Of a DNA stretch of 64,000 bases, positions 45,807 through 57,832 are shown one piece after another. Numbering within the stretch: the stretch's first letter is position 1; every line of letters begins with the position of its first letter. The stretch comes from Heterodera schachtii (Eukaryota > Nematoda > Chromadorea > Rhabditida > Heteroderidae), in the NCBI GenBank assembly GCA_023374025.1, contig SIJG01000028.1, forward strand, positions 606,116-670,115, in the 5' to 3' direction. The notes under the pieces are model-generated. The model ran no database searches. It was not told the DNA's origin and saw nothing but the letters and a program-made list of their open reading frames with translations. Made by a program: the position numbers and the translations under genes.

Positions 45807-46282
45807 AACGAAATTATAATTTTTTTAATAAATTAAGATTTTCTTTAATTGGTTAACAAATGTAGGAAATATATATTCTTTATTCATGTTTAAATCTATT
45901 CAAATGCAGTAAAAGTGGATTGTTAAAGAAGCAATGAAGCAATAAGCTCTTCTTTTAACCAAAAAGAATAATTAAAAAATTTCTTTTTTCATTTAATAAA
46001 AATTTTTAAACAAAAATTCTTAGAAAATAAGCACCAAACGAATGAAAATAAGCAATTTAAAAATAAAAATTAATTTTATTTATTAAAAACTATGTTTCAA
46101 TTAGAAAATTAAATTTCTTTTTCTTAAAATAAAACAAATAAAGAAAATATACCTTTTTTATTCAATTAATAAATTGTTTAACAACAAAGATAAATGAAAG
46201 ACAGCAATTTACTATAAATTTATTCAACAGAATCGCTTTATGTCTTCTTTTCTTTTCTTCGCTTTTCCCCTTCACTTTTCGT
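45807..46282. other. 3' flank of the collagen gene, no gene seen
   Basis: AT-rich; contains AATAAA-type signals on the minus strand just after the collagen stop. Nothing else supported. Confidence 0.5.
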
Positions 46283-47328
46283 TTATGCTTTTTTGACCGC
46301 CGCCATTTTCTTTTTGAGTGCCATCGCGGAAGAGCGGGGCGGGCACGGACAGTAGCCGCTGTCCTTGCCGGGTTGGCCGGGTGCCCCGGGCTGTCCAGGT
46401 TGACCAATGTTGCCAGACAGGCCGGGCAGACCAGGTGCACCAGGGGGCCCAGGCGGTCCTTGGCCTCCGGCGTGTCCGGGTTGGCCTTGGCTGCCGGGGC
46501 TTCCGGGTTGGCCAGGCGCTCCGGGAGCTCCCCTCGGGCCAGGAATGGTGTTGCTAAACATTGAAAATGATGTTTAAACTTAATTTAAACCGTCAAAATG
46601 CTTACAAAATGACAGCATTATTTCCTGGCTGTCCGGGTTGGCCGGGTGTTCCGCTGCGTCCGGGCTGCCCTGCCTGTCCTTGGGGTCCGGATGGGCCAGG
46701 CGGTCCCTGTCCTCCGCCCGGAGCGGGCGCACCAGGCTGGCCGGGTGCTCCTTGCTGTCCGGGCTGTCCCTGTCCTCCGGGGCTGCCGGGTGGGCCAGCC
46801 GGGCAGCGTGGGCACGGGATGTTCTGGGGCGGGCACGGTGGAGCTATGTGAGACCAGTTATGGCAATTATGAGTAGCGATGCTTACCAGGTTGGCCAGGT
46901 GCTCCCGGCTGTCCTTGCAGTCCTGCGCCTCCCGGCTGCCCGGGTTGGCCAGGCGGTCCGGACGGACCAGGTGGGCCAGGAGGGCAATTTGGCCGTTGTG
47001 GAGGACCGCAATTGCAGTGGCCGGGCAATTGACGCTTGGCACGGAAGATGGAGCTGAATGGGTTGTCACGGGCCTTTGACGGTGGTGCCACGACGACTTG
47101 CACGTCCATCAGGTCAGTCCAGGCCGAGTCGGTGTTGACGCGGAAGGCCTTGGGAATACGGTAATAAATTACGGTTTTTTTAATTGTTTTTACTTCAACG
47201 CCGTCGCGCACTTTGTTATTCAGTTGGTTCATCTCCGAGTACAGAGACGGCAGAGTGACTACGGTAGCGATAATCGCCAGCAGAGAGCACAGCGAGGCAA
47301 CCCCGAGAACAATGTGAGTCTCTTGCAT
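46283..47328 (-). CDS. Nematode cuticle collagen
   Basis: Three exons: 47328-46887, 46843-46606 and 46553-46283; 951 nt, 316 aa, in phase. The N-terminus has the family layout: a hydrophobic signal-anchor ([20 protein letters not shown]), homology block, a subtilisin-like processing site RAKR at about residue 98, a Cys cluster (HCNCGPP), then interrupted Gly-X-Y tracts separated by a second Cys group ([12 protein letters not shown]) and ending SGYCPCPP and a Lys-rich tail. It builds the extracellular cuticle after disulphide and transglutaminase-type cross-linking. The coding sequence is much more GC-rich than its surroundings, normal for collagen Gly-Pro codons. Assignment to a col group would need alignment. 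Confidence 0.96.
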
Positions 47329-47554
47329 ATTATGCGCTAAATAAGTAATTAAAAAAGTGAAAATAAAGTCAGTGATTCAAGAATTTTTTAGCCGTGCTCT
47401 GCGGAAAAGATTTTTGCATTTGAATTGAAATTAAAGAATTGAAAATAAAGTTAGTCATTCCAACTTTTATTAATTAAATTTTAAAAATTTTTGGGAATTT
47501 CAAATTGCTGAGCAAGTGAATGTTCTTCTGATATTAATGGTAACTGCTTATTCG

Positions 47555-47564
47555 CTTTTATATA
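47555..47564 (-). promoter_or_regulatory. Possible TATA element upstream of the collagen gene
   Basis: On the minus strand TATATAAAAG lies about 230 bp before the collagen ATG. The distance would require a long leader, so this is only a candidate. Confidence 0.25.
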
Positions 47565-47569
47565 AACTC

Positions 47570-48230
47570 AAAATGGCAAAAACTTGCTAATTGTTGCCGC
47601 AATTATATTTGTTTCGGGTTTATTACTCTTCATTTGAAATCAAAAAGTATTTTTTGGACATTAATCATATCGTTGTGGAACCGTTTAACGCTCATTTAAT
47701 GTGTTAAAAAACATTTGTGTCCGATCAGTTACTCGGCTCCATTTCCAACTGAACACTTTTTTTTATATCAAAAAACAGCTCATTTGTGCGTGTATGTGAT
47801 AAATGATCAACTGAAAAGATGAAAATTATTTCCCAATTACCGAAGTAATTAATTGTAATTTAAAGATAATTTAATAAGCGCACTTTCCATTTATGAGATA
47901 GTAAAGTGATAGTTAATTAAAGGCCGTCTTAAAAGACACAAACAGTAAGAAAGCAATTTAAACAATATTTTTTTAAGCGCATTTGCCTAATTTTCTCAAG
48001 AGCGCCGATTGGCACAGCCAAACCCACAAATTGCAGTTTTACTTAAGCGCAAAATTTAAAAAAAAATTTTGATAAACCAAATTTTTGTTACATATGTAAA
48101 TATGAGTCACGGAGTTTAATGTTTTGGGCAATCCAAAGTGTAAAAACTAAATGTCCTTTTAAGAGGTACAATTTTTCTGAAAAGTGCCTAATATAAAATG
48201 TAATTTTTAAAAATTAATGAAAAAAAGTGA
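47570..48230. other. Collagen upstream region, no gene seen
   Basis: AT-rich; no exon. A short GCCGATTGGCACAGCC stretch (48002-48018) stands out but matches nothing I know. Confidence 0.45.
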
Positions 48231-48303
48231 AGCCCCGTAGGGGTCTCGATCCCCTGGCCTTGAGATTAAAAGTCTCACGCTCTACCAACTGAGCTAACGA
48301 GGC
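48231..48303 (-). tRNA. tRNA-Lys (anticodon UUU), second copy
   Basis: Same 73-nt sequence and orientation as 45734-45806. The flanks differ beyond a few bases, so it is an old or gene-only duplication. The two copies bracket the collagen gene. Confidence 0.96.
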
Positions 48304-48884
48304 GATGAAAAACGGATTTGTGTTTACTTTAATGAATAAAAAATTATTAAAAATTTTGTGCGCCAAAATTCAGTAAAAATTAAATTAAATATATTTTTTT
48401 TATTGAGTATCTCTATTTTTCATAAATGCCTTCTTGATATTATATGCATAGCCTTAAATGATTTCACTAGTCAAAATAGGTTTCATTGAAAATTCTATGA
48501 CTCTGATCATGTCTAAGAACGAACAGGCGGATTCGATATGAGCAAATTCAAGACTGACAATGTATATTCTGAATTTTTGGGCCTTTTTTTTTTATAAAAA
48601 ACTTTAAATAAGATAAGTTGATAAAAGACGAAAATTCACGATAAGAATTTAAAATTTTTTTTTGAAGGGTGGGACAAAGCAGCAGCCGGCATCTATAGGT
48701 ACTGAAAATTTTTTTATTGAATTCACTGGTAAACTCATTAAAAATTGTTTTAATATTCCTAAAAACAGTCAAGTTTTTTTAAATGGCCTCGGTCAATCAT
48801 AATTAATTGCAATTTTTGAAACTTCTCACACTTGCTAAAAATGAATTTTATGACGTGTTTTAAAATCTCTTTTTTTCGTTTTAA

Positions 48885-49245
48885 AATTTTATGTCGGAAA
48901 TTTAAATTAAAAACAAAGGTAAAATTAAAATAAAAAATGAAAACGTTGAACATTAAATGGAAATTTAAAAATTTAAAAAAAAGAGTGCGAATAAATCTAA
49001 TTTATTTACTTGCACTTCCACCCTTTGGCAGCACGTTATATGCGGGCTGACAGGCATTAGTCGACAGTAAATCACTTCCCAAAATGACAGTATCCGTACC
49101 ATTTGGATCGTAGGCAAATGCTGGTAAGCCTACCATGATGACAATTTTTGACATTTTGATTTTTGTTGGCATTATTTTGGTGCCAATTAAATCCAAGATA
49201 TATTGCTGATTCCTTTTCGGTCGCTTTGCTTGCCACCCGCCGCCC
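48885..49245 (-). repeat. Inverted copy of the last exon of the LRR gene
   Basis: On the minus strand this repeats about 53590-53950: GCAAGCAAAGCGACCGAAAA, TTAATTGGCACCAAAATAAT, TTTGCCTACG[A/G]TCCAAATGG and CTTGCACTTCC in reverse complement, continuing into the 3' flank. The coding frame is still open for about 60 codons (ACQPAYNVLPKGGSASK), but no other exon lies near it, so it is a partial pseudogene. Confidence 0.88.
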
Positions 49246-49249
49246 TTTT

Positions 49250-49921
49250 TTTAATGTATGCCGTAAGCTCGCAAAAATTTCTTATTTTTAAATTCAGTCT
49301 TAAATTTAAAAAAAAATAATAGAATTCTTTAATTTTCAATTTTCTTTATATCAAATCCCAATAAATTTTCAAAAAATTTTTTCGGCGGACGAAACATTAA
49401 ATGTGGGCTTTTAAGTATGACATAAGTTTGTTTTGAGCTTTGAAAAAGCACTGCTCTGTTAGTTTCTGAGCAAATATTTTTATTGTAAATTTATTTATTT
49501 TTTATTATAGTATTTTATTAAAATAATGAATAAAACACTGCCTCTCCATAAAAATTATTAATTGCCAAACTTAAGCATTACTAAAATTTGTCCAAGCTGA
49601 ATTTGCTTTTTAGCGAATTTTTTTAAGGAAGCAACTCAACCGAAAAGGGCGAAGTCGTACTAATTTTGTGCCAAATTTTTTTCGGCAAAAGGACCAAAAT
49701 AAATAAAAGAATGCCCATTTGATTGGCATTTGGCATTCATTTTGAGTCTTTTTTGTTTTCTATTCCTCAAAAGTATTCATAGTTTTGGTAACGAAAAAAT
49801 AAAAAATTTTAAAATAATCGAATAAAATGTTATTGTTAATTTTTTTTTCTTTTTAATTTATTTTATATTCATTTAAAAAAATATTTTTCAATTTAAGAAA
49901 ATTAAAGGATTTACTGACGCA
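49250..49921. other. Upstream region of the LRR gene, no gene seen
   Basis: AT-rich. It contains GGCATTTGGCATTC (49727-49740) and poly-T runs; no exon. Confidence 0.45.
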
Positions 49922-52900
49922 ATGCTTTTTCCTGTTTTGAGCACCCTTAAATTAGCGATGCTTCTTCATCGTGGCACATTGGCACGAGTTGCCAGTGAAA
50001 AGAATTCAAAAAATATATGCAATATGATTTGGAAGGAATCGGACAGCTATTTGGTAAAAATTAATTATAGTTTCGAATTTTACTCGCTTCCCAATTTGAA
50101 TTTGCCACGTTATTCTTTTTTCGCTAATTACTCGCGAAATTTGCTGACCTTTTTCAATTTGCATGACTTTTTGTGCGATTCTTGACTTTTTAATTGTTTT
50201 TTCGAGAGTAAAATCCATGACTAGTCATATTTGATTCTTACCCATGGCATTTACCTTCATTAATTTAGAAATGCTGTACGACAATGAGTCGCACTGTCAA
50301 AATGACATGCCATTTGTTTTTGGAATTCAATTTGATAAATTTTCCAAAAAGTTTTATCCGGCGAATTGACAATGCCAATGCCAATGATGCCAATTTTGAA
50401 GTGACCATCCATCGATGGGATGGAAGGTATGATTAAAAATGGGCTAATTTTATTTATTTTTATTTCTTATTTTTATCAAAAAAACATTTTTTTTAAAATT
50501 TATTTTCCAAATTCCTTTTTGCTTTGATAATATTATTTTGCATTGAGAAAACGATAAAATAAATTTAAATAATTTTTATTAGTAAATCTGTTTTTTCTAT
50601 TAAAGTTCACTCGCTACTTCGGCACTGTTCAATGCTTTAAGCTCACTCAAAGTCACTGTTTTGGATATTCGTCCCATTTTGTCTGATCGCCCAATTGAAA
50701 TGCAAAATTTGGGCCTTTTCTTCCCAAAAGTGCAAAAATTGACTCTTTTTGGCATGGCTGACGATCACAACATTCGTCGCCATTCTTCACTGAATGGTGC
50801 CACATTTTTGCGGGATTTGCCAATGCTCAAAGCGCTAAAGGCATTGAACGTGGATTTTAACATTGGCGATGAGGTGGACTAAAATAAAAAATGTCGTCAT
50901 TAGCTTCACATTAATATGGTGGGGAATTGTTTGGATATAAATGCCGAATTCTTGCCATAAAATATGGGCCAAAATCTCAAAGTATGGACATAAAATGGCA
51001 AAACATGGAATAAATTTAAATATTGAGGATATATTCTCTCAAAATTTCATTATTTTCGCTGGTAAAAAATAAACTTTCAATAATTTTTTAAACTTTCAAT
51101 AAGTTTTAAGAAAGCTTAAAATTTATTCAACACTTGAGAAAATTTTACTAAATGATTTTTCGGAAATTTTTCTGGTCTTTCGGGGTTCAAAAGACCAACT
51201 TAGCTAATGGGTGCCGTTCGAATAGGGGTTTTTGGCAAAATGCCAAAATATGAACAAAAAATATGGACAAACATGGATATAAAATGGCTTCAAAATAAAT
51301 TAAAAAATTTATATTAAAATTAACATGAATTTAAAATATTTCAGCAGAATACAGTGATTTAATGGTCTAGAAAAAGCTTTTTAATGCATTAGGAGGCTCA
51401 ATGGTGTGTCAACATTGAACGAATGGATTTTGCTAATTGCTCTTTTGGCGGTGCCAATGTTCTTCCCCGTTGGATGCCAAAGTGTCGCCACATTGGGCGT
51501 ATTTCTGTCATAAATTGTGGCCTACGCTCCGCGTTGCAACTTGCCCACATCGGTTCGGCTGTTCAAATTCGTGCCAAACATAATCAAATTGGCGATCTGC
51601 ACCGGGTTGCATTTGAATGCACTCGATTGACTGAGCTTGACCTCAGTGCCAATGAGGTAAGTTTTAATTGGAAATACTTAATTAATTTTCTAAAAAAAAA
51701 ATTTTATTGTGAAATTTTTAAGTTTGTTTAAAAAATCTTGAAAAAACTTTTCGCTCGCCAAAACTTTAAAATTAAGCATTCTTCAATTATCCTACCTCTG
51801 TTTTATGTCACAGATTGCCAAAATTGGTGCCCACACATTCGCGCGATGCCATTTTTTACGTTTCTTGGACCTCAGTGATAATCCGATGGTCGAATTGCCG
51901 GACAAATTATTCCAAGGCTGTCGACGATTAAAAGATTTACGACTGGAACGGCTTGGCTTACGGGTGAGCATTTGAAAAAATTAGACATCTCCTCAGCAGG
52001 ATGTACGCTATCGGATTACAATTCTTTGAAAAATTAATTTTTTTTTCTTCTTAAAAATTAAGTCTATTTTGGATAACAAATTTTCGCTAAAATGTCCAAA
52101 ATATTTTGTGTGGAGAAGAACAAGGAAAAAAAACGAACGAATTTTATGACCATAGCTTAGAAATCCTTGGATTAGAAGCAAACCAATGGGGTAGGACAAA
52201 ACAAATTAATGATTATCCATCAGAAATTAAATCGTTTTATTGCTTTGTTAGAGTGTCCGTGCTGAGCTGTTTCTCGGGCTGAACGCACTCAAAACGCTTT
52301 CTCTGTCCGGAAATCCGTTATCCCGCATCGATCCGTTCACATTTTTGCCCGCCCGATCAATCCGCGCCTTGCGCCTCGACAATTGCACATTGGCACAAAT
52401 GCCATTGGCAGTCACACAATGTTGCCTATTGGACAGGTGTTTTTTGGTTTTAATCACCAAAATTAACCCTTGGCCTTATAATAATTTTTTTATTTCTTAT
52501 GGAAATTTATATTTGAAAAAGTGAAAATAAAAACAGCTGAATTTTATCCATTAGAATTTACCAAGTTTTAATCCATAAATTTACCATAAAGTTGATGTCC
52601 CCAAATGTCCGGCAAATCAATGAAAATTCCAAAAAATTTTTGCAATTAAATGGGATCAAATCTTCAAAAAGTTTGTCAATGGATGACAACCGATTGGCAA
52701 CTCGCAACTCAATGCCCGCCCCACTTTTGGCACTTCTTCCCCGCCTTTCCCACTTTTCATTCGCTCGAAATCCGTTGCTGCAGTTGCCCTGGGCACTTTT
52801 CCTCTATGAGCATCACCGTGCCGAAGAGGCACTGCTCGAAGACATTGTGGACACTTTGGTAATTGGCATTTGTCAAATTATCATTTGGTTGAGCTGTTCA

Positions 52901-53853
52901 AGCTTTTCTCTATTTAATTTCCTTTTCCGCATTTTCGAATTTATTAAATTTAAACTACAAATCGATCATTTTTTAAACCTTCTAGAATAATTAAATCGTT
53001 TTATAACTTAAAAATGAGTCAGTTTCCATTAATTAATAATTAATTGCTGTTTAATTTTGCCGATCAAATTGCCTGTCTGGCGCTTGGAACCCTGCACGCC
53101 CTATCTTTGGCACTTCCATTTGCGCAATGCCAGCTCTGCGGCACTTCGTCGTCGAATGGCTGCGTGGAATGAGCACCGAATGCACCGCGATGGTTTAGCA
53201 CATTGTGGCCAACTTTACGAAACGATCATTGACGGCATTGGCATTTACAGGCAAAAAAAAATGGAATTTTCTTTTAAAAATATATATTATGGAAATACAT
53301 AGTATAACCTATAAAAATCAATGCCAATTTAATATTTTTAAAGTTTTATTTTTTGGGTCTTTTTATAAATTTGATTTATCGTTAATTGTTAATCGTTTTA
53401 ATAATTAATATTTTCTTTAATATTTTAAGGAATTTAAACGATTTTTGCCGTTCGTGCGCAAATTTTATTTTTAACTTCTTTGCTTTTTGTAGGGAACTTC
53501 GTGAACACAACGGCTGTGAGGCGACTCGTCGGCTGCGTTCGGTTCGTTCCGATGGTAAAAATGCGGTGAGAATTCGCTGCGATTCGGCAACGCCAAGCAA
53601 AGCGACCGAAAAGGAATCAGCAAAAACTCTTGGCTTTAATTGGCACCAAAATAATGCCAACAAAAATCAAAGTGTCAAAAATCATGCAACTACGGTAGAA
53701 TCATCAGCATTTGCCTACGGTCCAAATGGTGCTGATACTGTCATTTTGGGGAATGGTTTACTGTCGACTAATGCCTGTCAACCTGTATATAATGTGCTGC
53801 CAATGGGTGGAAGTGCAAGTAAATCACATTTATTCGCACAATTTTTTTTTTAA
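49922..53853 (+). CDS. Leucine-rich-repeat protein
   Basis: Nine exons: 49922-50053, 50269-50426, 50606-50873, 51393-51656, 51814-51963, 52252-52436, 52555-52858, about 53057-53250 and 53493-53853. Junctions keep frame except the acceptor of exon 8, where I see no AG in place. LRR signatures recur: LTELDLSANE, LRFLDLSDNPMVELPDKLF, LKTLSLSGNPLSRIDP, IRALRLDNCTLAQMP and LSHFSFARNPLLQLP. LRR proteins give protein-binding surfaces; many nematode ones are extracellular. The start at 49922 gives only a weak hydrophobic N-terminus, so the true start is open. The intron after exon 8 has a GC donor (AG|GCAAAA). The C-terminal exon has two copies in the window, one inverted. No kinase or clear transmembrane helix seen. 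Confidence 0.83.
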
Positions 53854-55030
53854 GTTTTGAGTTTCAATTTAATTTTCACGTTTTCGTTTTTATTTTAATT
53901 TTACATTTATTTTTAATTTAAATTTTCGACAAAAAAATTAAAAAAACAAAAAGATTTTAAATGTTTTTATTTAATTCTTAATTCAAATAATCCAACAACC
54001 CTACCAGAACTAATCCTCTTTTTAATCTCTTGTAGATTCGTCCCTAATCAACTCTTCTGCTGATGGTCAACAACCACCTGTTGCTGTTGCTGCGTCTTTT
54101 CTTCCGCTCTTTTGTCCCCCTAATTATCTTTTTCATCCTTTGCTTTTCCCCCTTTCATTGATCACAAATTTAGCCCTTCTTTTCTGCCTAATTGCATTGT
54201 TAATAAGATGGAGAATTGGCCATTATGATGGGATGATAAGAGAAAAGAGCAGCAGAACAATAAGAAGAGAACAATTCGAAGAAATTCAATGAATTTGACA
54301 AAAATTTTTAAAAAATTGATAAAAATATTTACAATTTTAATTGCATAAAATGATGTGTAAATATTGCTAACTTTAATTAATTTTTAAAATATATGCATCT
54401 TTCTTTTATATGTTAAAAATGGTCATTCTCCAAAGCAACCAAATTTACTTTTTAAAAAACCAGAAAAACAAAAACAAAGGAAAAGTGTAAAATGCAAAAA
54501 TAAAATAGAAAGAACAGTAAATTTTAGTAAAAAAAAAAAAACGAATTAACCATAAAGCAGAGATAAAATTGAATATTTCTGTATATAACATAACAGGCAA
54601 AAACAAAAATATGTTTTTTTTAAATTTTAATTTTTAAAAATTGGTTTTAAAAATGAGAATTTTCAATCTCTGCCCTAAGGTTAATTCAAAAAAAAAATGA
54701 AAATCCCTTAAATATAATAGAATCAAACGCCAACAAAAACAAATCAGCCCAACGCGTCAGTTCCGTAACAGAAAAACGAAAATATCAACTCAATACAATA
54801 AGCTGGCTTTCTTTCGATAGCTTTTACCGTTAGCGATTGATTTTTAAGCGGCCATTAGCTTACCAGCCTCATAACTTTTTTAACCTAAATACAAGGATAG
54901 CCTTCGCTGATTTTATTTGATTTATTAATTTTCAGCAAATGCTTCACTACAACGTTTAAATAAACTGTTTTACTTTACTTTTCAATATGTATTTTTTTTC
55001 TTAATATTATTAAAAATTTATTTATTTAAG
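53854..55030. other. 3' flank and intergenic region, no gene seen
   Basis: AT-rich. 53990-54170 contains C/T-rich sequence (CCACCTGTTGCTGTTGCTGC) that could be untranslated region of the LRR gene. No exon supported. Confidence 0.5.
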
Positions 55031-55034
55031 TGAT

Positions 55035-55195
55035 GTTTTAAAAAATTGATCAATGCCTCACCAAACATTACCTTTTTAATTTCTTTATGTTTAAAAAATT
55101 GATCAATGCCTCACCAAACATTACCTTTTTTAATTTCTTTATATTTAAAAAATTGATCAATGCCTAACCAAACTTAGTTTTTTAAATTTCTTTAT
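55035..55195. repeat. Tandem repeat, three units of about 54 bp
   Basis: Each unit starts TTTAAAAAATTGATCAATGC and contains ACCAAAC and AATTTCTTTAT. The third unit is diverged (CCTAACCAAACTTAG). Confidence 0.9.
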
Positions 55196-55268
55196 TCATT
55201 TGTAAATTATAAAAACATCTAGTGCCTCTTGTTAATATATTTTAATTATGTTATTTTCCTGTAATTAT

Positions 55269-57055
55269 ATACACATCAGGGGTGTGACTTGTCCGCAAAA
55301 AGACGAGAGCGAGAGTTTGGCGAGAGGTGAGAGTCCCAAAAATCATGTGAGCGAGCGTTTGGCGAGAGTCCCCAAAAAGACGAGAGCGAGATTCGGCGAG
55401 AGGCGAGAATCTTATGGGAAAACCAAATTATATTGTTCACATAATACGTTTTTTTTGTTTTTTTTTTATTCAAAAAAGAATAAATATATGTGATAAGTGG
55501 TAAAAAAAAAAGTGGCAGGCGGGCGTGCCTAATTTAATAATCACTCTCACGGCCCTAAAGAGGGCCGTTTGGGTTAGAGACGCCTCGCTATTGAGGCGCC
55601 TAGAGATCGAAATTTAATTTTTCTCAAGATTTTGCCGCCCGCCGGCCACCACCCCCCGCCCGTCCCAATGGGGACAGCCGCGGGGGCGAAAAAAAAAATA
55701 AAATAAATGTGAGTGGAGAGGAGATATATGGAATAAAAACAAATAAATAATGGGTAAAATTGGTTAACTGCAGCGGCCCTCAATTTTGTGACACAGCAGG
55801 CAGCGGCCCGCCTCATTTGTATTTGTAGGTCGAAAGCGGCGGCTCCCCAGTGGGCACCAGGGGGCCGTGGAGGACGGGGCGGTGGGTGAGGTGCAGTGCC
55901 GCAATGCCGGTCTCTTCATCGCACCGGTAGAGCAGCGGAATTTTGCGGCCACTAAATTTATAAACTTTGGATACATTTACATTGGTACCATTGTAAATGT
56001 ACATTTTGTAATGTCTTTCTTTGAAAAAAACTCGAAACCACTAAAACTTACATGCAAAGGAGGACCTGCGTGAGGCCATGGTGCTTGTATATCTCCTCCG
56101 CCTTTTTTGCCGGCACGAAGTCGTAGCCGGCAATCGGTGGCTTAACAAAAAATTTTTCTTTTAAATTTTGTTAAAATTTTTGAAAAACATTTTACCTCCT
56201 TCTTCGGCTTGACATCGACGACAACGAACTTGTTGTCGAGGCGCATGCGCTGGGTCACCTCTGCCACATTGTCCCAGCGGTGCTGCTGCGCAGCGGCCCG
56301 GTCGCAGTTGTTCAACATGAAGTCAGTGAGGACCATCCGCAAATTTGGGCGAACTGTAAAAAAATTTTTTTTTTCACGTCCACCAATCGTTTTTAACGAA
56401 ATCCTTACCAAATTTGCGCTGGGTGTGAGAAATGCAGCTGCCCTGGTCACTGGTGTAAACCATGTCGGTCCAGCGACCTTTTGAGTCGGAGTGTCGCTGC
56501 ACTGTGTGGTTAATCACCTAATAAAAGTGCTTGAAAAAAAAAACAAAAAAACCTTGAATTTTTGAAATTCGGCCACCAATTTGGTGTTGGAGCAGCGGCC
56601 CTTGGTATGGCCATCCTGGAGACAGATGAAGCAACTGTTGCCGTTTTTGTTCGCAACACGGTTGAACTGTTTCTTCACAATTTCTTGCGCAAATTAGTGA
56701 GAATTTTGACCCGCCGCCGAAAATAATCGTTCACTCTCAGCAGATGTTGCGGGGGACGAACAATTTTATGCGCTGTAAATTCCTTGTATCTAATTCTGAG
56801 TGTTTGTGCTTCAAATGTCTGGCCAATGTTGTCGTTGGGCTTTTGGGCGGAAAATTCGTTTTGTAGTCACAATTTTTGCAAAAAGCGGTTCCGGTTTCCT
56901 TTTTGAAATTTACATATTTTCGACAAGATCACACCTTCGTTATTTATCGAAAAATAATTGTGTTCTCTGGTCTTAAAACATAGGGTTATAGGCGAGAGTC
57001 CCAAAAATGGCGAGAGTTGGCGAGAGATGAGAGTTGTTCCATGCCTGATACACAT
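55269..57055. mobile_element. hAT-type transposon with BED finger and cargo exons
   Basis: The element is 55277-57047 (1771 bp), flanked by the exact 8-bp duplication atacacat (55269-55276 and 57048-57055). Ends: CAGGGGTGTGACTTGTCC at the left; at the right, reverse complement, CAGGCATGGAACAACTCTC. Both subterminal regions repeat GGCGAGAG. The isolated terminus at 24335 is a family member. Inside, on the minus strand, lie a BED-finger frame and at least five GC-rich exons (see 55813-56900). The size and missing catalytic (RNase H-like/dimerisation) hAT domains suggest it is not autonomous. Confidence 0.88.
55813..56900 (-). CDS. Element-borne gene: BED finger plus CCHC-knuckle protein exons
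   Basis: From 5' to 3' on the minus strand: a frame at about 56900-56750 encodes FCKNCDYKTNF...TTLARHLKHKH, the C-x2-C ... H-x4-H pattern of the BED zinc finger found at the N-terminus of hAT transposases. It then hits a stop at about 56743. A further exon (56686-56552) encodes CFICLQDGHTKGRC, a CCHC zinc knuckle (C-x2-C-x4-H-x4-C). Exons near 56518-56410, 56353-56194, 56140-56051 and 55976-55826 follow (GRWTDMVYTSDQG; NLRMVLTDFMLNNCDR; GYDFVPAKKAEEIYK; YKFSGRKIPLLYRCDEETG), ending TGA near the Lys-rich end YKYK. Base composition is clearly richer in G+C than flanking DNA. The BED part links it to hAT; the rest I do not recognise, and it may be captured host sequence. Confidence 0.6.
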
Positions 57056-57301
57056 GCATCATGTTTTGGTTCTGAACTGTTAAAGAGAAGTTGTTTTTAG
57101 CTTGTTTTGAAGCTTTTATGATGAAATTCATATGCATATTTGTGCATATTTCGCGATTTTTAAGCATATTATATGTGCCTATTTTAACGAAAATGCCGTG
57201 CACGGATGTCTTATTGCCAATTAGACAATCGTCACCCAATTTGCCGCCAGACCAATCGGACCTGATCCACTCGGCAGTCGGTTCGCCGGCGGAATTTAGG
57301 T

Positions 57302-57529
57302 TTGCCCTCCGCTGATTCGATCAATCATCGCGTTTTTCGATCACTTTGTTATATCATCGCAGTGAATAATGGCGGCTATTTGATCTGTGGGCTTTTTGTT
57401 GCTCTTATAAAGCCTTCAATTTCCTCGCCGATCACTGCTTGGTTTGGGCATGTAATCACTGGACTCATACTGAACATTAGCGCGGCATCGAACGGCCCAT
57501 TTTATACTTTACGAGGCGTGGCACAATAA
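57302..57529 (+). pseudogene. Serpentine receptor (srsx-like) C-terminal fragment
   Basis: One frame encodes a TM6-like helix (VFRSLCYIIAVNNGGYLICG), a loop and a TM7-like helix with LNISAASNGPFYTL, the pattern that ends nematode srsx-class chemoreceptors (N-x-S-A-A-S-N-x-P). A stop follows at once, without the usual cytoplasmic tail. No other receptor exons are seen upstream, where the transposon at 55277-57047 now lies. Probably a relic. Confidence 0.6.
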
Positions 57530-57533
57530 TTAT

Positions 57534-57832
57534 TTATAACTTAGCTGAAAAGCAACTAAATTTTAAATTCTTGATAACATTCGATAGCCCTTACATTAGT
57601 GTTCTCTATAAGTCTACAAAATTTCAAAAAATTTCATCCAGTTTCAAAAGAGTTAGGGCCTAAGATGCTCGAAAAATGCACGAAAACCACGGTTTTTTGA
57701 GTTCCTCGATCCATAACCTTTTTGAAACTTAACGAAATTTTTTGAAATTTTGTAGACTGTGATAGAGAACACTTAGGGCTATCGAATGTTATCAAGAATT
57801 AAAAATTTAGTTGCTTTTCAGCTAATTTATAA
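57534..57832. mobile_element. Foldback element with about 110-bp arms
   Basis: TTAGCTGAAAAGCAACTAAA... and ...TTTAGTTGCTTTTCAGCTAA are inverted, and the arms stay complementary through ATAACATTCGATAGCCC and GTTCTCTATA to TTTTGTAGACT. Arms are about 57534-57655 and 57712-57832 with a 55-bp loop. A diverged single arm follows at about 57888-57945. Confidence 0.88.

Noticed and set aside
46318..47079. Plus-strand frames of up to 139 codons over the collagen gene
   Set aside because: Antisense shadows of GC-rich Gly-X-Y codons; the minus-strand collagen with splice sites and processing site explains the region.
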